Shown: positions 1-9,683, counted from the stretch's first letter. The stretch is DNA of 64,000 nucleotides from an uncultured Pontibacter sp. (GCF_947495565.1 NZ_CANLZM010000002.1:62001-126000); one strand, 5' to 3'. Notes: a model not told the origin generated them from the sequence alone. Numbers and translations: made by a program.

Positions 1-753
1 AGCGGCAGACTGCAGTTCCTTCACCGCCTCATTTGCATTACTTACCAGTTGGTTGATTTCTACCTGCTTCAACGTGTCGGTGATCTCGGCCATGTTCAGC
101 GCCAGCCTGTCTATGTTGCGCTGTGTTTTCCGGAGTGAGTTCGTCAGGTCGTTAATGTTGCTGGTGATCTGGTTGATGTTTTTCTGGTTTGCTTTCAGGA
201 TCTCATTTACCGATGCTGAGGTGGCGGCGGTATTGGCCAATATCTCTTGCAGGTTGTCTTTTGCCTCGCTATCCAGGAGCCTGTTCACACGGGCCAGGGT
301 GGTATCCACCTTGTCGATGATAGGCACAGTTTTAGTGGAGATCATCTCTGTGATGCTGCTCTGCATAAAAGGGATCAGCGTCTCGCCTCCTTCATACGTG
401 TTGGTGCTGTTACCTAAGTATAATGTTATGGCTTTGCTGCCCAGCAGGTCGGAGTTGCCGAGTGCGGCAATGGTTGAGTCGCCTATCTGCAGGTCTTTCA
501 GCACCTCTACTTCTACCTGCACCTTGTTCTGGTTTTCGGTCATTAGCCGCAGATGCTGCACCGTACCAACCTGAATACCATTCAAAATAACCGGGTTTGA
601 GACAGCCAGGCCATCAACATTGTCATAGACGACAAAGTACCTGCGCGAGTCAGAGAAGACGTCTGAACCCTTCAGGTACATAAACCCGAAGTATAGTATG
701 GCAATCGCTACAATTCCCAGTAGCGCAACTTTGATTTCCTTTGATATTTTCAC
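1..753 (-). CDS. MlaD/MCE-family phospholipid transport protein, 3' part outside the window
   Basis: Substrate-binding subunit of an Mla-type ABC system that moves phospholipids between the inner and outer membranes. Reading the minus strand from a GTG at 753 gives MKISKEIKVALLGIVAIAIL, a single N-terminal membrane anchor (about residues 8-27), followed by an MCE domain with the typical start YFVVYDNVDGLAVSNPV and the motif VILNGIQVGTV (about residues 40-110). Beyond about residue 130 the protein is helical and polar, as in the periplasmic tail of these proteins. No ATG is available near the start, and the GTG lies 12 bases after the stop of the amidase gene, so the two are probably co-transcribed. 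The frame is open to base 1, so the C-terminus is missing. The family call is secure; which Mla/Mce paralogue it is cannot be told. Confidence 0.88.
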   Translation of the reverse strand, partial: MKISKEIKVALLGIVAIAILYFGFMYLKGSDVFSDSRRYFVVYDNVDGLAVSNPVILNGIQVGTVQHLRLMTENQNKVQVEVEVLKDLQIGDSTIAALGNSDLLGSKAITLYLGNSTNTYEGGETLIPFMQSSITEMISTKTVPIIDKVDTTLARVNRLLDSEAKDNLQEILANTAATSASVNEILKANQKNINQITSNINDLTNSLRKTQRNIDRLALNMAEITDTLKQVEINQLVSNANEAVKELQSAA

Positions 754-765
754 GTGGGGGTGTGC

Positions 766-1548
766 TTAGTTCATAGCCTCAAGCTCTTGTTTATACTCCT
801 TGAAGGCACGATATATACCTGAAGCAATATACGATTGCCCGGTCTTATCGTTAAGAAATTTTTCTTCGGTAGGGTTGGTTAGGAAACCGCACTCAATAAG
901 CACGCTTGGCATATAGGATTTCCAAAGCACTAAAAAGCCTGCCTGCTTTACGCCACGGCTCTTTCGGCCCGCTTTGGTACTGAACTCACGCTCTACTTTT
1001 TCGGCAAAACGAAGGCTGTTATCGATGTAAGCACTTTGGTGCAGGGCAAATAAAATATGGCTCTGCGGGGAGTTAGGGTCAAAGCCATTGTAGTTGGCTT
1101 CGTAATCATCCTCGTGCAGGATTACCGCATTTTCACGCTTGGCTACCTCCAGGTTCCCGTTTGAAGTATGAAGGCCCATCGTGTAGGTCTCGGTGCCATA
1201 AGCCGTGGATGGGCCAGCGTTTAAGTGTATAGAAATAAACAGATCTGCGTTGTTTTTATTCGCGATTCCGGCTCGGTCTATCAACTCCACAAATTTATCT
1301 TCGGTGCGGGTGTAAACAACTTTTACCCCGGGCACGTTCCTTTCAATCAGGCCGCCTACCTGTTTGGCAATGTCAAGGGCAACGATGGCTTCATGCGAGA
1401 ATTTACCGTTACAACCAACATCCTTGCCGCCATGGCCAGCATCAATTACCACGGTGCGTAACTTGTACTCTTTCTTGAATTCAAGGGTGTTGGAAGAGCA
1501 CAGTAAAAAAACAAAAGCTAAAACGGAAACAGTAACAATATTTTTCAC
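766..1548 (-). CDS. N-acetylmuramoyl-L-alanine amidase (Amidase_3)
   Basis: A 260-residue zinc amidase that cuts the bond between N-acetylmuramic acid and L-alanine in peptidoglycan, acting in the periplasm. A short hydrophobic signal segment (about residues 4-20, with a Cys near the end that could be a lipobox, LLCSS) precedes one Amidase_3 domain. Visible zinc ligands are the His of VVIDAGHGG (about residue 40), the Glu of KFSHEAI and the His of LFISIHLNA; the catalytic Glu is in VLIECGFLTNP near residue 220. The start is GTG at 1548. It is the first gene of a two-gene unit with the MCE protein downstream and is divergent from the LptD-like gene. Length and motif order are normal for Bacteroidota AmiC/LytC-type enzymes. 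Confidence 0.93.
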   Translation of the reverse strand: MKNIVTVSVLAFVFLLCSSNTLEFKKEYKLRTVVIDAGHGGKDVGCNGKFSHEAIVALDIAKQVGGLIERNVPGVKVVYTRTEDKFVELIDRAGIANKNNADLFISIHLNAGPSTAYGTETYTMGLHTSNGNLEVAKRENAVILHEDDYEANYNGFDPNSPQSHILFALHQSAYIDNSLRFAEKVEREFSTKAGRKSRGVKQAGFLVLWKSYMPSVLIECGFLTNPTEEKFLNDKTGQSYIASGIYRAFKEYKQELEAMN

Positions 1549-1576
1549 AACGCTCGTTAGTTAAAAGCTAAAACAA

Positions 1577-1584
1577 TAACTTTG
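1577..1584 (+). promoter_or_regulatory. Candidate -7 box for the lptD-like gene
   Basis: TAACTTTG matches the Bacteroidota -7 consensus TAnnTTTG, 38 bases before the TTG start of the LptD-like gene. No good TTTG -33 element is seen at the usual distance, so the assignment rests on the -7 box alone. The divergent amidase promoter must lie in the same 70 bases. Confidence 0.35.
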
Positions 1585-1621
1585 TACAAATTAAGTAAAC
1601 TTTTAGGGAACTCTGAAGAAG

Positions 1622-4312
1622 TTGCGCCACTACATTTTCATTTTTTTGCTGCTACTGCAGTTCGCTGTACTTTTCTCCCCGCTGGCTAATGCTCAGCGAG
1701 TGCCTACCCCCGCTGTAGCACCGCAGGACACCCCCACGGTAGCCTCGCAAGACACCGCCCTGGTTGCCGGGCAGGATTCTCTGAACCTGGCCGCTCCGCA
1801 AGGCGATATCGCGACTACTATCAAATATTCTGCCAGAGACTCCATGCAGTTTGAGGTAAACCGTAAAGTAGTGCATCTCTACGGCGACGCCAAGATCAAC
1901 TACGGAGATATGAACCTGGAGGCTGCCTATATCCAGATCAATTACGAAACAAATACGCTTACCGCCACCACGCTCCCAGACTCCACAGGAAAGGAAGCCG
2001 GAACCCCTGTTTTTACACAGGGCGCCGAAACTTATGCCGCTAAGCGAATTGCCTATAACTATAAAACCCGGAAAGGCCGCATTTCTGAAGTTGTAACGCA
2101 GCAAGGAGAGGGATACATACACTCAGAGGTAGTAAAACGGAACGAGAACAACGAGTTTTTTGGATTACACAACAAGTACACCACCTGCAACCTGGAGCAC
2201 CCCCATTTTTACATCAACGCTGGCAAGATAAAAGCCATCCCGAACGATAAGGTAATGGCAGGGCCGTTCAACCTTGTAATTGGTGATATACCTACACCCC
2301 TCGGCTTTTTGTTTGGCCTCTTCCCTACCCCTAAAAGCAATAGGTCTTCAGGGGTGATTGTGCCGAGCTACGGAGAGAACACCAGAGGCTTTTTCCTCAA
2401 TAACGGTGGCTACTACTTTGCCTGGAACGATTATATGGGCACCAGGCTAACCGGTGATATCTACTCGCTGGGCGGCTGGAATGCAGAGGCAAGCACCGAT
2501 TATATTAAACGCTACGCCTACCGTGGCAACTTCCGCTTCACCTTTGATAATTTCAAAAACGATGAGGCCGATGTTGAAAGCTCTAAGACAACAGATAATC
2601 CGCTGAGCCAACTGCCATCTTCTAGGCAGACGTTTTGGATAAACTGGAGCCATAGCCCTGTTACCAAACCGGGCCGCGGCTCTTTTAGCGCCAGCGTAAA
2701 TGCCGGTAGTGCGCTGCATCAGCGTATAAACTATAACAACTCCACTCAGTACCTTTCACCTACCTTCAACTCGAATGTTTCATATCAGAAAACTGTTCCA
2801 AACTCACCCTTTAGCTATACTATAAAGGCGAGCCAAGGACAGAGCACGCAGTCTGGAACGATGAACTTCGTATTGCCAGACCTTAGCTTTAGCATGTCGC
2901 AGGTGTCGCTGTATGATCTGTTCTCGGATGTGCAGGGCACTAATAAGTGGTATGAGAAATTCACGCTTTCCTATAATGTCAGAGCTTCTAATACCATCTC
3001 TAACGTGCAACCTGCCCGCAGACGCTCAGACTTTCCGCTGCTGGAAGCTTCTGACGGAGATACCATTGACGTGAATTTTGATAACCTGCAGCGCCTGTGG
3101 GAAAGCGGGCAGAAAGAGGCAGTACACGCTTTCGGCATCGGTTTAGGTAATTACAAGGTATTCCGCTTCTTTAACTTTAGCCCTAGCGTAAATTATAGCG
3201 AAACCTGGCTGGATGAAAAGTACTCCTTCTCCTTTAACCCGGACTCGCAGCGTGTTGACATAGATACGACTAATTTCGGGCGGGTGTACCAATACAGCGC
3301 CGGCGCCAACCTAAGTACAACCATTTACGGCACTGTAAACTTTAAACCGGGCGGTAAAGTAGAAGCTATCCGGCATCTGGTTAGGCCGAGCATCAGCTAC
3401 AGTTACCGCCCTGATTTTGGGGATGAGCGCTTTGGCTTCTACCAGCGCACCTTAGTGGGCACCAACACAGCCACCAACCAGGCTGTTTATCAGGATTTAG
3501 GGCGCTTCAGATCAGGGCTTCCGGCTACAGGCCTCAGCTCTGCGCTTAGTTTCAGCATTGATAACAGTGTGGAGATGAAGGTGAAGGCAAAGAGCGACAC
3601 GGCGGAGGTAAAATCCGAGAAGGTAAGTATAATTGACAACCTGCGTGTAAGCTCCGGCTACGATTTTGCCCGTGACTCCCTGAAGTTATCCGCAATCAGA
3701 ATCTCATTAAACACTAAGCTCTTCAAGTTCATTAACATGAACTTCAACTCAACCTTAGACCCTTACGCAGTAAATGACAGCACCGGCCAGACCATAGACA
3801 GATATTATTTTGACTTACCAAAAGGTAGGCTTGGCAGGATAACGAACGCGGGCCTGAACTTAACGGCAAGCCTGAACCCGGAAGCATTCAGGTCAGCAGA
3901 GGCAACACCTAATAACCTTCCTTCTCTGGACCGGGAGCCGTTTGACCCGTTGCTGCCGCAGTACGTGGACTTTAAGATTCCGTGGACGCTGAACCTGAAC
4001 TACACGCTGAACTACAGCAGAACCTTCGGCCTGACAGGCAACACCAACCTGACGCAAACAGTAGGCATAGATGGATCTCTGAATGTGACTGACAAGTGGA
4101 AAGTAACTTACAATGCTACTTACGATATATCGAACCAGAACATCTCCTACGCCAACGTTCAGATTTACCGCGACCTGCACTGCTGGGACATGAGCATCGG
4201 TTGGGTACCGTTTGGCCTGTTACGCGGCTACAACCTGACCATAAACGCACGTTCTTCGCTGCTGCAGGACCTGAAACTGACCAAACGCAGCAATACCGGA
4301 TACTCATACTAA
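1622..4312 (+). CDS. LptD-like LPS assembly outer-membrane protein
   Basis: An 896-residue outer-membrane protein expected to insert lipopolysaccharide into the outer leaflet. It has a signal peptide (residues 1-24, cleaved after LANA), a Pro/Ala/Asp-rich spacer, an OstA-like N-terminal domain from about residue 65 ([20 protein letters not shown]...), and a long C-terminal region of alternating aromatic beta-strands ending with a barrel-like strand pattern. The start is TTG at 1622 because no ATG precedes the signal peptide. The order OstA domain plus long barrel and the length near 900 fit the Bacteroidota LptD family, which is very divergent from E. coli LptD. It stands alone, with a strong terminator right after the stop. 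No AAGTATA motif occurs in this gene. Confidence 0.85.
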   Translation: MRHYIFIFLLLLQFAVLFSPLANAQRVPTPAVAPQDTPTVASQDTALVAGQDSLNLAAPQGDIATTIKYSARDSMQFEVNRKVVHLYGDAKINYGDMNLEAAYIQINYETNTLTATTLPDSTGKEAGTPVFTQGAETYAAKRIAYNYKTRKGRISEVVTQQGEGYIHSEVVKRNENNEFFGLHNKYTTCNLEHPHFYINAGKIKAIPNDKVMAGPFNLVIGDIPTPLGFLFGLFPTPKSNRSSGVIVPSYGENTRGFFLNNGGYYFAWNDYMGTRLTGDIYSLGGWNAEASTDYIKRYAYRGNFRFTFDNFKNDEADVESSKTTDNPLSQLPSSRQTFWINWSHSPVTKPGRGSFSASVNAGSALHQRINYNNSTQYLSPTFNSNVSYQKTVPNSPFSYTIKASQGQSTQSGTMNFVLPDLSFSMSQVSLYDLFSDVQGTNKWYEKFTLSYNVRASNTISNVQPARRRSDFPLLEASDGDTIDVNFDNLQRLWESGQKEAVHAFGIGLGNYKVFRFFNFSPSVNYSETWLDEKYSFSFNPDSQRVDIDTTNFGRVYQYSAGANLSTTIYGTVNFKPGGKVEAIRHLVRPSISYSYRPDFGDERFGFYQRTLVGTNTATNQAVYQDLGRFRSGLPATGLSSALSFSIDNSVEMKVKAKSDTAEVKSEKVSIIDNLRVSSGYDFARDSLKLSAIRISLNTKLFKFINMNFNSTLDPYAVNDSTGQTIDRYYFDLPKGRLGRITNAGLNLTASLNPEAFRSAEATPNNLPSLDREPFDPLLPQYVDFKIPWTLNLNYTLNYSRTFGLTGNTNLTQTVGIDGSLNVTDKWKVTYNATYDISNQNISYANVQIYRDLHCWDMSIGWVPFGLLRGYNLTINARSSLLQDLKLTKRSNTGYSY

Positions 4313-4350
4313 ACAAAAACAGCCACACCAAAATGTGGCTGTTTTTGTTT
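4312..4350 (+). terminator. Rho-independent terminator after the lptD-like gene
   Basis: The stem AACAAAAACAGCCACA with its complement around a CAAAA loop is followed by a T-rich tract. It starts at the last base of the stop codon and ends 40 bases before panB, so panB needs its own promoter in that gap or is expressed by read-through. Confidence 0.8.
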
Positions 4351-4389
4351 CTAGATTTTATAGCTTTACATCTAAAACCACAGCAAGCT

Positions 4390-5208
4390 ATGTCAGTCCA
4401 TAAAAACGATATAAAGAAAGTAACTACGCACCAGTTGCAGAACATGAAGGAGCGTGGCGAGAAAATCTCTATGCTTACTGCTTACGATTACTCTATGGCC
4501 ACCATTCTGGATGCTGCTGGAGTAGACGTACTGCTGGTAGGCGACTCGGCGTCTAATGTAATGGCCGGCCACGAAACAACGCTGCCCATTACGCTGGACC
4601 ACATGATCTACCATGCCTCTTCTGTTATTAGAGGTGTTCAAAGGGCCTTCGTGGTAGTAGACCTGCCGTTTGGTTCGTATCAGGGCAACTCCTCAGAAGC
4701 ACTGCGCTCTACTATCCGTATTATGAAGGAGTCTGGCGCGCACGGCGTCAAGCTAGAGGGTGGTGCCGAAATCAAAGAATCTATCACGCGTATACTTAGC
4801 GCAGGCGTTCCGGTGATGGGGCACCTAGGTCTAACGCCGCAATCCATTTATAAATTCGGCACATACACGGTTCGCGCGAAAGAGGAGGCTGAAGCACAGA
4901 AGCTGATAGACGATGCGCTGCTGCTGCAGGAGTTGGGTTGCTTTGCTATTGTATTGGAGAAAATACCTTCTGAACTTGCCAAGCGTGTAGCAGAAACGCT
5001 GCAGATACCGATAATTGGTATAGGCGCTGGTCCGCACGTAGACGGACAGGTGCTGGTAGTGCACGATATGCTGGGCATTAATAAAGAGTTTAAACCCCGT
5101 TTCCTGCGCCGTTATGCTGACCTGCACGCTATTATGACGGATGCCGTTCAGAATTACGTGAAGGATGTGAAGAGCAAAGATTTCCCAAGCGAGAAAGAAG
5201 CGTACTAA
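4390..5208 (+). CDS. panB: 3-methyl-2-oxobutanoate hydroxymethyltransferase
   Basis: The first committed enzyme of pantothenate (coenzyme A) synthesis: it transfers a hydroxymethyl group from 5,10-methylene-tetrahydrofolate to alpha-ketoisovalerate, in the cytoplasm. The 272-residue length is normal. Visible motifs: [19 protein letters not shown] at the N-terminus, the Mg-binding [17 protein letters not shown] (about residues 46-62), [22 protein letters not shown] and [18 protein letters not shown]. The chosen ATG at 4390 gives the standard N-terminus [17 protein letters not shown]; a longer in-frame reading back to 4096 would overlap the previous gene and its terminator and was not used. No panC or panD is adjacent. 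Confidence 0.95.
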   Translation: MSVHKNDIKKVTTHQLQNMKERGEKISMLTAYDYSMATILDAAGVDVLLVGDSASNVMAGHETTLPITLDHMIYHASSVIRGVQRAFVVVDLPFGSYQGNSSEALRSTIRIMKESGAHGVKLEGGAEIKESITRILSAGVPVMGHLGLTPQSIYKFGTYTVRAKEEAEAQKLIDDALLLQELGCFAIVLEKIPSELAKRVAETLQIPIIGIGAGPHVDGQVLVVHDMLGINKEFKPRFLRRYADLHAIMTDAVQNYVKDVKSKDFPSEKEAY

Positions 5209-5213
5209 AGCTT

Positions 5214-5245
5214 ATGAGTTAAAAAGTTTAGGAGTTAAAAGGTTA
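5214..5245. repeat. Short copy of a degenerate AGTTTAGGAGTTA-type repeat
   Basis: The stretch reads GAGTTAAAAAGTTTAGGAG followed by TTAAAAGG. It belongs to the same low-complexity family as 31043-31118 and, inverted, 36562-36600. It lies in the panB-rluA gap, and the rest of that gap holds no gene. Confidence 0.4.
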
Positions 5246-5342
5246 TATATTGACACCTTTTGAAGTATAGCTTTTTAACTCTGTACTATGATCTCCTTAT
5301 CCTCAGCTATACTTTATCCTTTTTCCGCCCCGAATTATACTT

Positions 5343-6014
5343 ATGCTTTTAGATGTTCTTTTTGAGGATAACCATGTGCTGGTGGTGAACAAGCCTGCAG
5401 GCTTGCTGGTGCATGGCGATGAGACCGGAGATGCAACACTGGCTGACCTGGCGAAGGAATATATTAGAGAGAAGTATAACAAGCCCGGCAATGTATTTAT
5501 CGGTGTGGTGCACCGCCTCGATAGGCCAGTGAGCGGAGTGGTACTTTTGGCTAAAACTTCCAAAGCACTTACACGCCTCAATGAGCTTTTCCGGAGCAAA
5601 AAGACTACCAAAACCTACTGGGCCGTGGTGCAGAACCGGCCAAAGCAGGAACAGGGCAACTTGGTGCACTGGCTGGTAAAAGACAGCTCGCGCAACATAA
5701 CAAAGGCTTTTGCTAAAGAGAATGCTGCCGGTGCCCGGTCCGAACTTAACTACAAACTGCTAAGCAATAAGCAGGGCAAATGCCTGCTGGAGGTAAACCC
5801 CATAACCGGCAGGCCGCACCAGATAAGAGTGCAGCTATCCTCGATGCGCTGCCCCATTTTAGGTGATTTAAAGTATGGCGCAGCTCAGCCTTTGCCCGAT
5901 AAAAGTATAGCCTTGCATGCGCGGCAGCTACAATTCGACCACCCTACCCTGAAAACTCCGGTGATTGTAAGCGCCCCTCTCCCACCTACAGATGTTTGGA
6001 CACCGTTCCGGTAG
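5343..6014 (+). CDS. RluA-family RNA pseudouridine synthase
   Basis: A 223-residue pseudouridine synthase that isomerises uridine in rRNA or tRNA. It starts directly in the catalytic domain (DVLFEDNHVLVVNKPAGLLVH) with no S4 RNA-binding domain. The catalytic Asp is in VVHRLDRPVSGVVLLAKT at about residue 59, and the conserved C-terminal motif NPITGRPHQIRVQLS is present near residue 160. The short form without S4 resembles RluA/TruC-like members, but the exact target base cannot be told from sequence. It has no close operon partner; panB is 134 bases upstream. Confidence 0.9.
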   Translation: MLLDVLFEDNHVLVVNKPAGLLVHGDETGDATLADLAKEYIREKYNKPGNVFIGVVHRLDRPVSGVVLLAKTSKALTRLNELFRSKKTTKTYWAVVQNRPKQEQGNLVHWLVKDSSRNITKAFAKENAAGARSELNYKLLSNKQGKCLLEVNPITGRPHQIRVQLSSMRCPILGDLKYGAAQPLPDKSIALHARQLQFDHPTLKTPVIVSAPLPPTDVWTPFR

Positions 6015-6100
6015 AATTTCCGGTCAGCTACAACGAATGATTTTCGTCATTTTTCTGAACTTTTCATTAGGCATATCTATTTTACTATAAATTCGTGTTG

Positions 6101-6108
6101 TAGCTTTG
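6101..6108 (+). promoter_or_regulatory. Candidate -7 box for the desaturase gene
   Basis: TAGCTTTG matches TAnnTTTG and lies 75 bases before the chosen ATG of the desaturase. A TTTG at the -33 position is not evident, so this is a weak call. Confidence 0.35.
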
Positions 6109-6182
6109 CACTATAAGTGGCAAGGTTATCGCGTGCCACCTATCGCATAAGTATATTAACACCTTATTTACCAGATACATTA

Positions 6183-6947
6183 ATGGCAATACTCATCTTT
6201 TTCGTGGTGCACTGGTACCTGTCTCTGTTCGTACAGACCTTTTTCCTGCACCGCTACGCAGCACACAAAATGTTTACCATGAACCCATTCTGGGAGAAAG
6301 CATTTTACCTGCTCACCTATATCGCGCAGGGCTCTTCGTTCCTGTCGCCGCGCGCCTATGCAATTCTGCACCGCATGCACCACGCGTTCTCCGACACGGA
6401 GCGCGACCCGCACTCGCCGCACTTCTCTAACAATGCCTTCACGATGATGTGGAAGACGAAAGAGATCTACAATAACGTGCTTAACCATCGTGTGGAGCCG
6501 GAGCGCCGCTTTGATGGTGACTACCCGGTATGGCCGGTTCTCGAGAAGATTGGGGATTCGAAGGTTTCCCGTGTTGGCTGGGGCGTAGCCTATGTGTTGT
6601 TCTACATCGCTTTTGCCACGCAGTGGTGGATGTTCCTGCTGCTGCCGCTTCACTTCCTGATGGGCCCAATACACGGGGCCATCGTAAACTGGAGCGGCCA
6701 CAAGTATGGCTACCAGAACTTCGATAACAACGATAAGTCCAGAAATTCGCTTTTCTTCGACTTCCTGACGGGCGGTGAGCTGTTCCAGAACAACCACCAC
6801 AAACTGCCTAACCGCGTGAACTTCGGTGTGAAGTGGTGGGAGTTTGACCCAACCTGGCCGGTGATATGGACGCTGGACAAGCTGAGCATCATCAAGCTGA
6901 AGCCCGTGAAGGTGAAAGCTGAGAAAAGAGCTAAAGTAGCTGCTTAA
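6183..6947 (+). CDS. Membrane fatty acid desaturase (acyl-CoA/acyl-lipid, delta-9-like)
   Basis: An integral-membrane di-iron desaturase that introduces a double bond in acyl chains, affecting membrane fluidity. All three histidine boxes are present: HRYAAH (about residue 22), HRMHH (about residue 60) and ENNHHK preceded by GELFQ (about residue 199). Hydrophobic pairs flank the boxes. The start ATG at 6183 gives 254 residues beginning MAILIFFVVHWYLSLFVQ; a GTG at 6117 would add 22 residues with no membrane or family character. It is monocistronic, bounded downstream by a strong terminator. Whether it uses acyl-CoA, acyl-ACP or lipid-bound chains cannot be decided. Confidence 0.9.
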   Translation: MAILIFFVVHWYLSLFVQTFFLHRYAAHKMFTMNPFWEKAFYLLTYIAQGSSFLSPRAYAILHRMHHAFSDTERDPHSPHFSNNAFTMMWKTKEIYNNVLNHRVEPERRFDGDYPVWPVLEKIGDSKVSRVGWGVAYVLFYIAFATQWWMFLLLPLHFLMGPIHGAIVNWSGHKYGYQNFDNNDKSRNSLFFDFLTGGELFQNNHHKLPNRVNFGVKWWEFDPTWPVIWTLDKLSIIKLKPVKVKAEKRAKVAA

Positions 6948-6961
6948 GCATCTACAAGTAT

Positions 6962-6998
6962 AAAAAAAGCCCTCCCGAAACGGAGGGCTTTTTTTATT
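6962..6998 (+). terminator. Rho-independent terminator after the desaturase
   Basis: AAAAAGCCCTCC, short loop, GGAGGGCTTTTTTT. An almost identical hairpin follows the next gene at 7586-7614. Confidence 0.85.
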
Positions 6999-7070
6999 TG
7001 CAAAAGAATCAATTGCACGAAGTATAGTTTTTTTTATATTTAAGCAATATTATACTTTAACTATTTTACT

Positions 7071-7559
7071 ATGAAAAACATACTATACATCCTGCTTCTG
7101 CTCCCACTGTGCCTGGCTTGTAAGAAAGAGCCTATTGGGGAGCCCCTTTTTCAAAACCACTTCATCAATTTCGTAGATGCGTCCGGACAGAACCTGTTCG
7201 AGAGCGGCAAAATCAATACAGCTAACTTTTACTACGAATCAGGTGACATCATCTCGACATGGGACGAAATAATGGCATACAAGAGTGAAACTATTGCTCC
7301 GGAGGTAATTAGGTCAACTGCACCTGAGTATCAGGAGACCGTTTCTGCTATGCTAAACAATGACTTCTTATTGTTCGAATCTTGGCAAGGCAACCTGGAA
7401 AAGGAGCGGGTGATTTCTATCAATGATAAAACCTATACATTCAGGTATTCGCTCAAAGACGGCTTTTTCAAAACGGCCAAAAGCTGCAGTTTAAAACCGA
7501 TGTTATTGATGAACATGATATATACCTGCACCACATTGTGCTGGAAGAGTATTAACTAA
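7071..7559 (+). pseudogene. Small lipoprotein gene with a frameshift near the 3' end
   Basis: Encodes a secreted lipoprotein: an SPII signal with lipobox LCLAC (Cys at residue 17), then KKEPIGEPLFQNHFINFVDASG. No known family is recognised. As read, the C-terminal 30 residues become Cys/Met/Leu-rich and unlike the rest (KTAKSCSLKPMLLMNMIYTC). If one base is added to the T-run at 7464-7468, the reading becomes GFFQNGQKLQFKTDVIDEHD and then IYLHHIVLEEY, ending at the TAA at 7553-7555. That version is polar and plausible for this protein. So the gene has probably lost one T from a run of six, by mutation or sequencing error. It sits alone between two near-identical terminators. Confidence 0.65.
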
Positions 7560-7585
7560 GTTCTTCCGTGGCACGAAAGACAGAG

Positions 7586-7614
7586 AAAGCCCTCCCAAAC
7601 GGAGGGCTTTTTTC
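7586..7614 (+). terminator. Rho-independent terminator after the frameshifted lipoprotein
   Basis: AAAGCCCTCC, loop CAAAC, GGAGGGCTTTTTT. It shares stem and tail with the terminator at 6962-6998. Confidence 0.85.
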
Positions 7615-7690
7615 TTGCTTCATACTTCCTCCTAAACCTCAGAGAATTAATAAATAACAAAGGGCTGTAGATAATCAGAAATTATTTACC

Positions 7691-7727
7691 TAATTTTGCG
7701 GTTCTAAACAGGCGGACGGGTTCCGCC
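7691..7727 (+). promoter_or_regulatory. rpsP -7 box and leader hairpin
   Basis: TAATTTTG at 7691-7698 fits the -7 consensus TAnnTTTG, placing the transcript start near 7705. Immediately downstream, 7711-7727 forms a GC-rich hairpin (GGCGGA, loop CGGGT, TCCGCC) at the very 5' end of the predicted leader, 23 bases before the rpsP ATG. It could protect the mRNA end or act in control of the operon; the function is inferred only. Confidence 0.4.
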
Positions 7728-7749
7728 GACTGAAAAAACACATTATAAA

Positions 7750-8292
7750 ATGGCAGTAAAAATCAGACTGGCCCGCAGAGGCCGCAAGAAAGCCGCTATC
7801 TACGATATCGTAGTAGCAGACGCTCGTTCACCACGTGATGGTAAGTTTATCGAGAAACTGGGTACTTACAACCCAAACTCTAACCCAGCCTTTATCGACT
7901 TCAACGAAGATAAGGCATTCCAGTGGGTTATGAACGGTGCGCAGCCAACTGACACCGTAAAAGCAATGCTTTCTTACAGAGGCATCCTTTTCAAGAAGCA
8001 CCTGCAGGTAGGTGTAGCGAAAGGTGCTATCACTCAGGAGACTGCTGATGCTCGTTTTAACGAGTGGAAAGAAGCTAAAGAGGCGAAGATCGAAGAGAAA
8101 CGTCAGAAACTGGGCTCTGAGAAAGAAGCCAAGCGTGCGACTGCTCTTGAGGCTGAGCGTAAAGTTAAAGAGGCTCGTGCAGAGGCTATCCGTCAGCGTG
8201 ACGCTGAGAAAGCTGCTGCTAACGCTCCTGCTGAAGAGGCTACTGAAGCCCCTGCTGAAGGTGGCGAAGAGTCTACTGAAGAGCAAGCATAA
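7750..8292 (+). CDS. rpsP: 30S ribosomal protein S16 with a long C-terminal extension
   Basis: Ribosomal small-subunit protein S16, beginning [20 protein letters not shown] with the conserved [16 protein letters not shown] at about residues 27-42. The S16 core ends near residue 85; a further 95 residues form a Lys/Glu/Ala-rich helix ([20 protein letters not shown]) that ends in an Ala/Glu/Pro-rich acidic tail. Such tails are known in S16 of Bacteroidota, while E. coli S16 has only 82 residues. It is the first gene of the block rpsP-rimM-trmD-rplS, with 11 bases to rimM. Confidence 0.97.
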   Translation: MAVKIRLARRGRKKAAIYDIVVADARSPRDGKFIEKLGTYNPNSNPAFIDFNEDKAFQWVMNGAQPTDTVKAMLSYRGILFKKHLQVGVAKGAITQETADARFNEWKEAKEAKIEEKRQKLGSEKEAKRATALEAERKVKEARAEAIRQRDAEKAAANAPAEEATEAPAEGGEESTEEQA

Positions 8293-8303
8293 TTCGGTGT
8301 GCC

Positions 8304-8888
8304 ATGCATGTTGATGAATGCTTTCTATTAGGCTATATCGTCAAAACCCATGGCACGAAGGGGCAAGTAGTCGCGTTTTTTGACGTAGACTTCCCTGAAG
8401 ATTATGAAGATCTGGAATCAGTTTTCCTTGAGCAAAAAGGAAGACTGATTCCTTTTTTTATAACGACCATGGAGCCTGTGCAGAAAGGCCGCTTTATTAT
8501 CAAGTTCGAAGACATCAATACCATAGAACAGGCCGAAGCGCTGCGCAACACATCCATTTACTTACCCCTGGACGAGCTGCCGGAGTTGGAAGAAGGCCAG
8601 TTCTACTTCCATGACGTAATCGGCTACCAGGTGGTAGATGAGCAGCATGGAGCGCTGGGTACCGTAAAAGAATTTTACGACCTGCCGCAGCAGCAGCTTA
8701 TGGTAATGGACTACCTGGACCAGGAAATGCTGGTGCCGGTAATGGACGAGATCTTCCTGCGTGCCGACCATGAGGCCAAGCAACTGCACCTGAGCCTGCC
8801 GGAAGGCCTGCTGGAAGTGTACACGCAGCCATCTGGCCCCGACGAAGCCGACGATATTGACGAAGACACCGAAGAGGAGGAAAAATAA
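8304..8888 (+). CDS. rimM: Ribosome maturation factor RimM (16S rRNA processing)
   Basis: Binds S19 and helps assembly of the 30S head. The N-terminal RimM barrel has the signature [20 protein letters not shown] (residues 7-26); a PRC-barrel domain follows from about residue 98 ([24 protein letters not shown] written in parts: [11 protein letters not shown], then [17 protein letters not shown]). The C-terminus ends in an unusually acidic Asp/Glu tail. Length 194 residues, slightly above average. The stop codon overlaps the trmD start (TAATG), implying translational coupling. Confidence 0.95.
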   Translation: MHVDECFLLGYIVKTHGTKGQVVAFFDVDFPEDYEDLESVFLEQKGRLIPFFITTMEPVQKGRFIIKFEDINTIEQAEALRNTSIYLPLDELPELEEGQFYFHDVIGYQVVDEQHGALGTVKEFYDLPQQQLMVMDYLDQEMLVPVMDEIFLRADHEAKQLHLSLPEGLLEVYTQPSGPDEADDIDEDTEEEEK

Positions 8889-9568
8889 TGCGTTTTGACA
8901 TTATCACCTGTCAGCCGGACCTGCTGGATAGCCCCTTCAGCCACTCTATTTTGAAACGGGCACAGCAAAAAGGCCTGGTAGAGATTCACATCCACGACCT
9001 GCGCCAATATGCTGTAAATAAGCACGGTCAGATTGACGACTACGCTTTTGGAGGCGGTGCCGGCATGGTGATGATGATCGAGCCGATTGATAAGTGTATT
9101 TCGGAGCTGCAGGCCGCGCGGAAGTATGATGCCATCATCTATATGACACCGGACGGACAGACGCTGAACCAGGGCACTGTAAATCAGTTCTCGCTGATGG
9201 AGAACGTGATTATACTTTGCGGCCACTACAAAGGCGTGGATGAGCGGGTGCGGCAGCATTACGTAACGCACGAGATCAGCATCGGGGATTATGTGCTTTC
9301 GGGCGGAGAACTTGGCGCAGCCGTTTTGGCAGACGCGATTATCCGCATTATTCCGGGAGTACTGAACGATGAGACCTCAGCGCTGACAGATTCCTTTCAG
9401 GACGGTTTGCTGGCTCCGCCCGTATTTACCCGACCTGCCGAGTACAAAGGCATGAAGGTACCGGACATCCTGATGTCTGGCGATACACCGAAGATTGAGC
9501 AGTGGCGCTTTGAGCAAGCCGTGGAGCGCACAAAACAGCGCCGCCCGGATCTCCTGAACGAAGAGTAA
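8888..9568 (+). CDS. trmD: tRNA (guanine-37-N1)-methyltransferase
   Basis: Methylates G37 next to the anticodon in several tRNAs, which prevents +1 frameshifting. A SPOUT enzyme of 226 residues, with [20 protein letters not shown] at the N-terminus, the linker [13 protein letters not shown] at about residue 56, the AdoMet-binding trefoil knot [18 protein letters not shown] and [16 protein letters not shown] (about residues 135-150), and the C-terminal [20 protein letters not shown] helix region. Its start overlaps the rimM stop. rplS follows after 167 bases with its own -7 box. Confidence 0.97.
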   Translation: MRFDIITCQPDLLDSPFSHSILKRAQQKGLVEIHIHDLRQYAVNKHGQIDDYAFGGGAGMVMMIEPIDKCISELQAARKYDAIIYMTPDGQTLNQGTVNQFSLMENVIILCGHYKGVDERVRQHYVTHEISIGDYVLSGGELGAAVLADAIIRIIPGVLNDETSALTDSFQDGLLAPPVFTRPAEYKGMKVPDILMSGDTPKIEQWRFEQAVERTKQRRPDLLNEE

Positions 9569-9683
9569 CTCCTCAGGACAGGTCGCTAAACAATAATAAA
9601 ATGCCATAAGCAATAATTAGCTGAATGGCCCACGAGATTTAGATTTTTTTTCTGCAAATGTTCTTATGTAATAAATATTTACA

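Noticed and set aside
53..574. Open frame on the plus strand at the window start
   Set aside because: It is the antisense of the MCE/MlaD gene, whose minus-strand reading has a clear membrane anchor and MCE motifs.
4096..4389. N-terminal extension of PanB
   Set aside because: It would overlap the LptD-like gene and run through a strong terminator; the family N-terminus begins at 4390.
7461..7470. Programmed -1 frameshift in the small lipoprotein
   Set aside because: The tRNA re-pairing at C TTT TTC would be poor, and no stimulating structure follows; a plain one-base loss is simpler.
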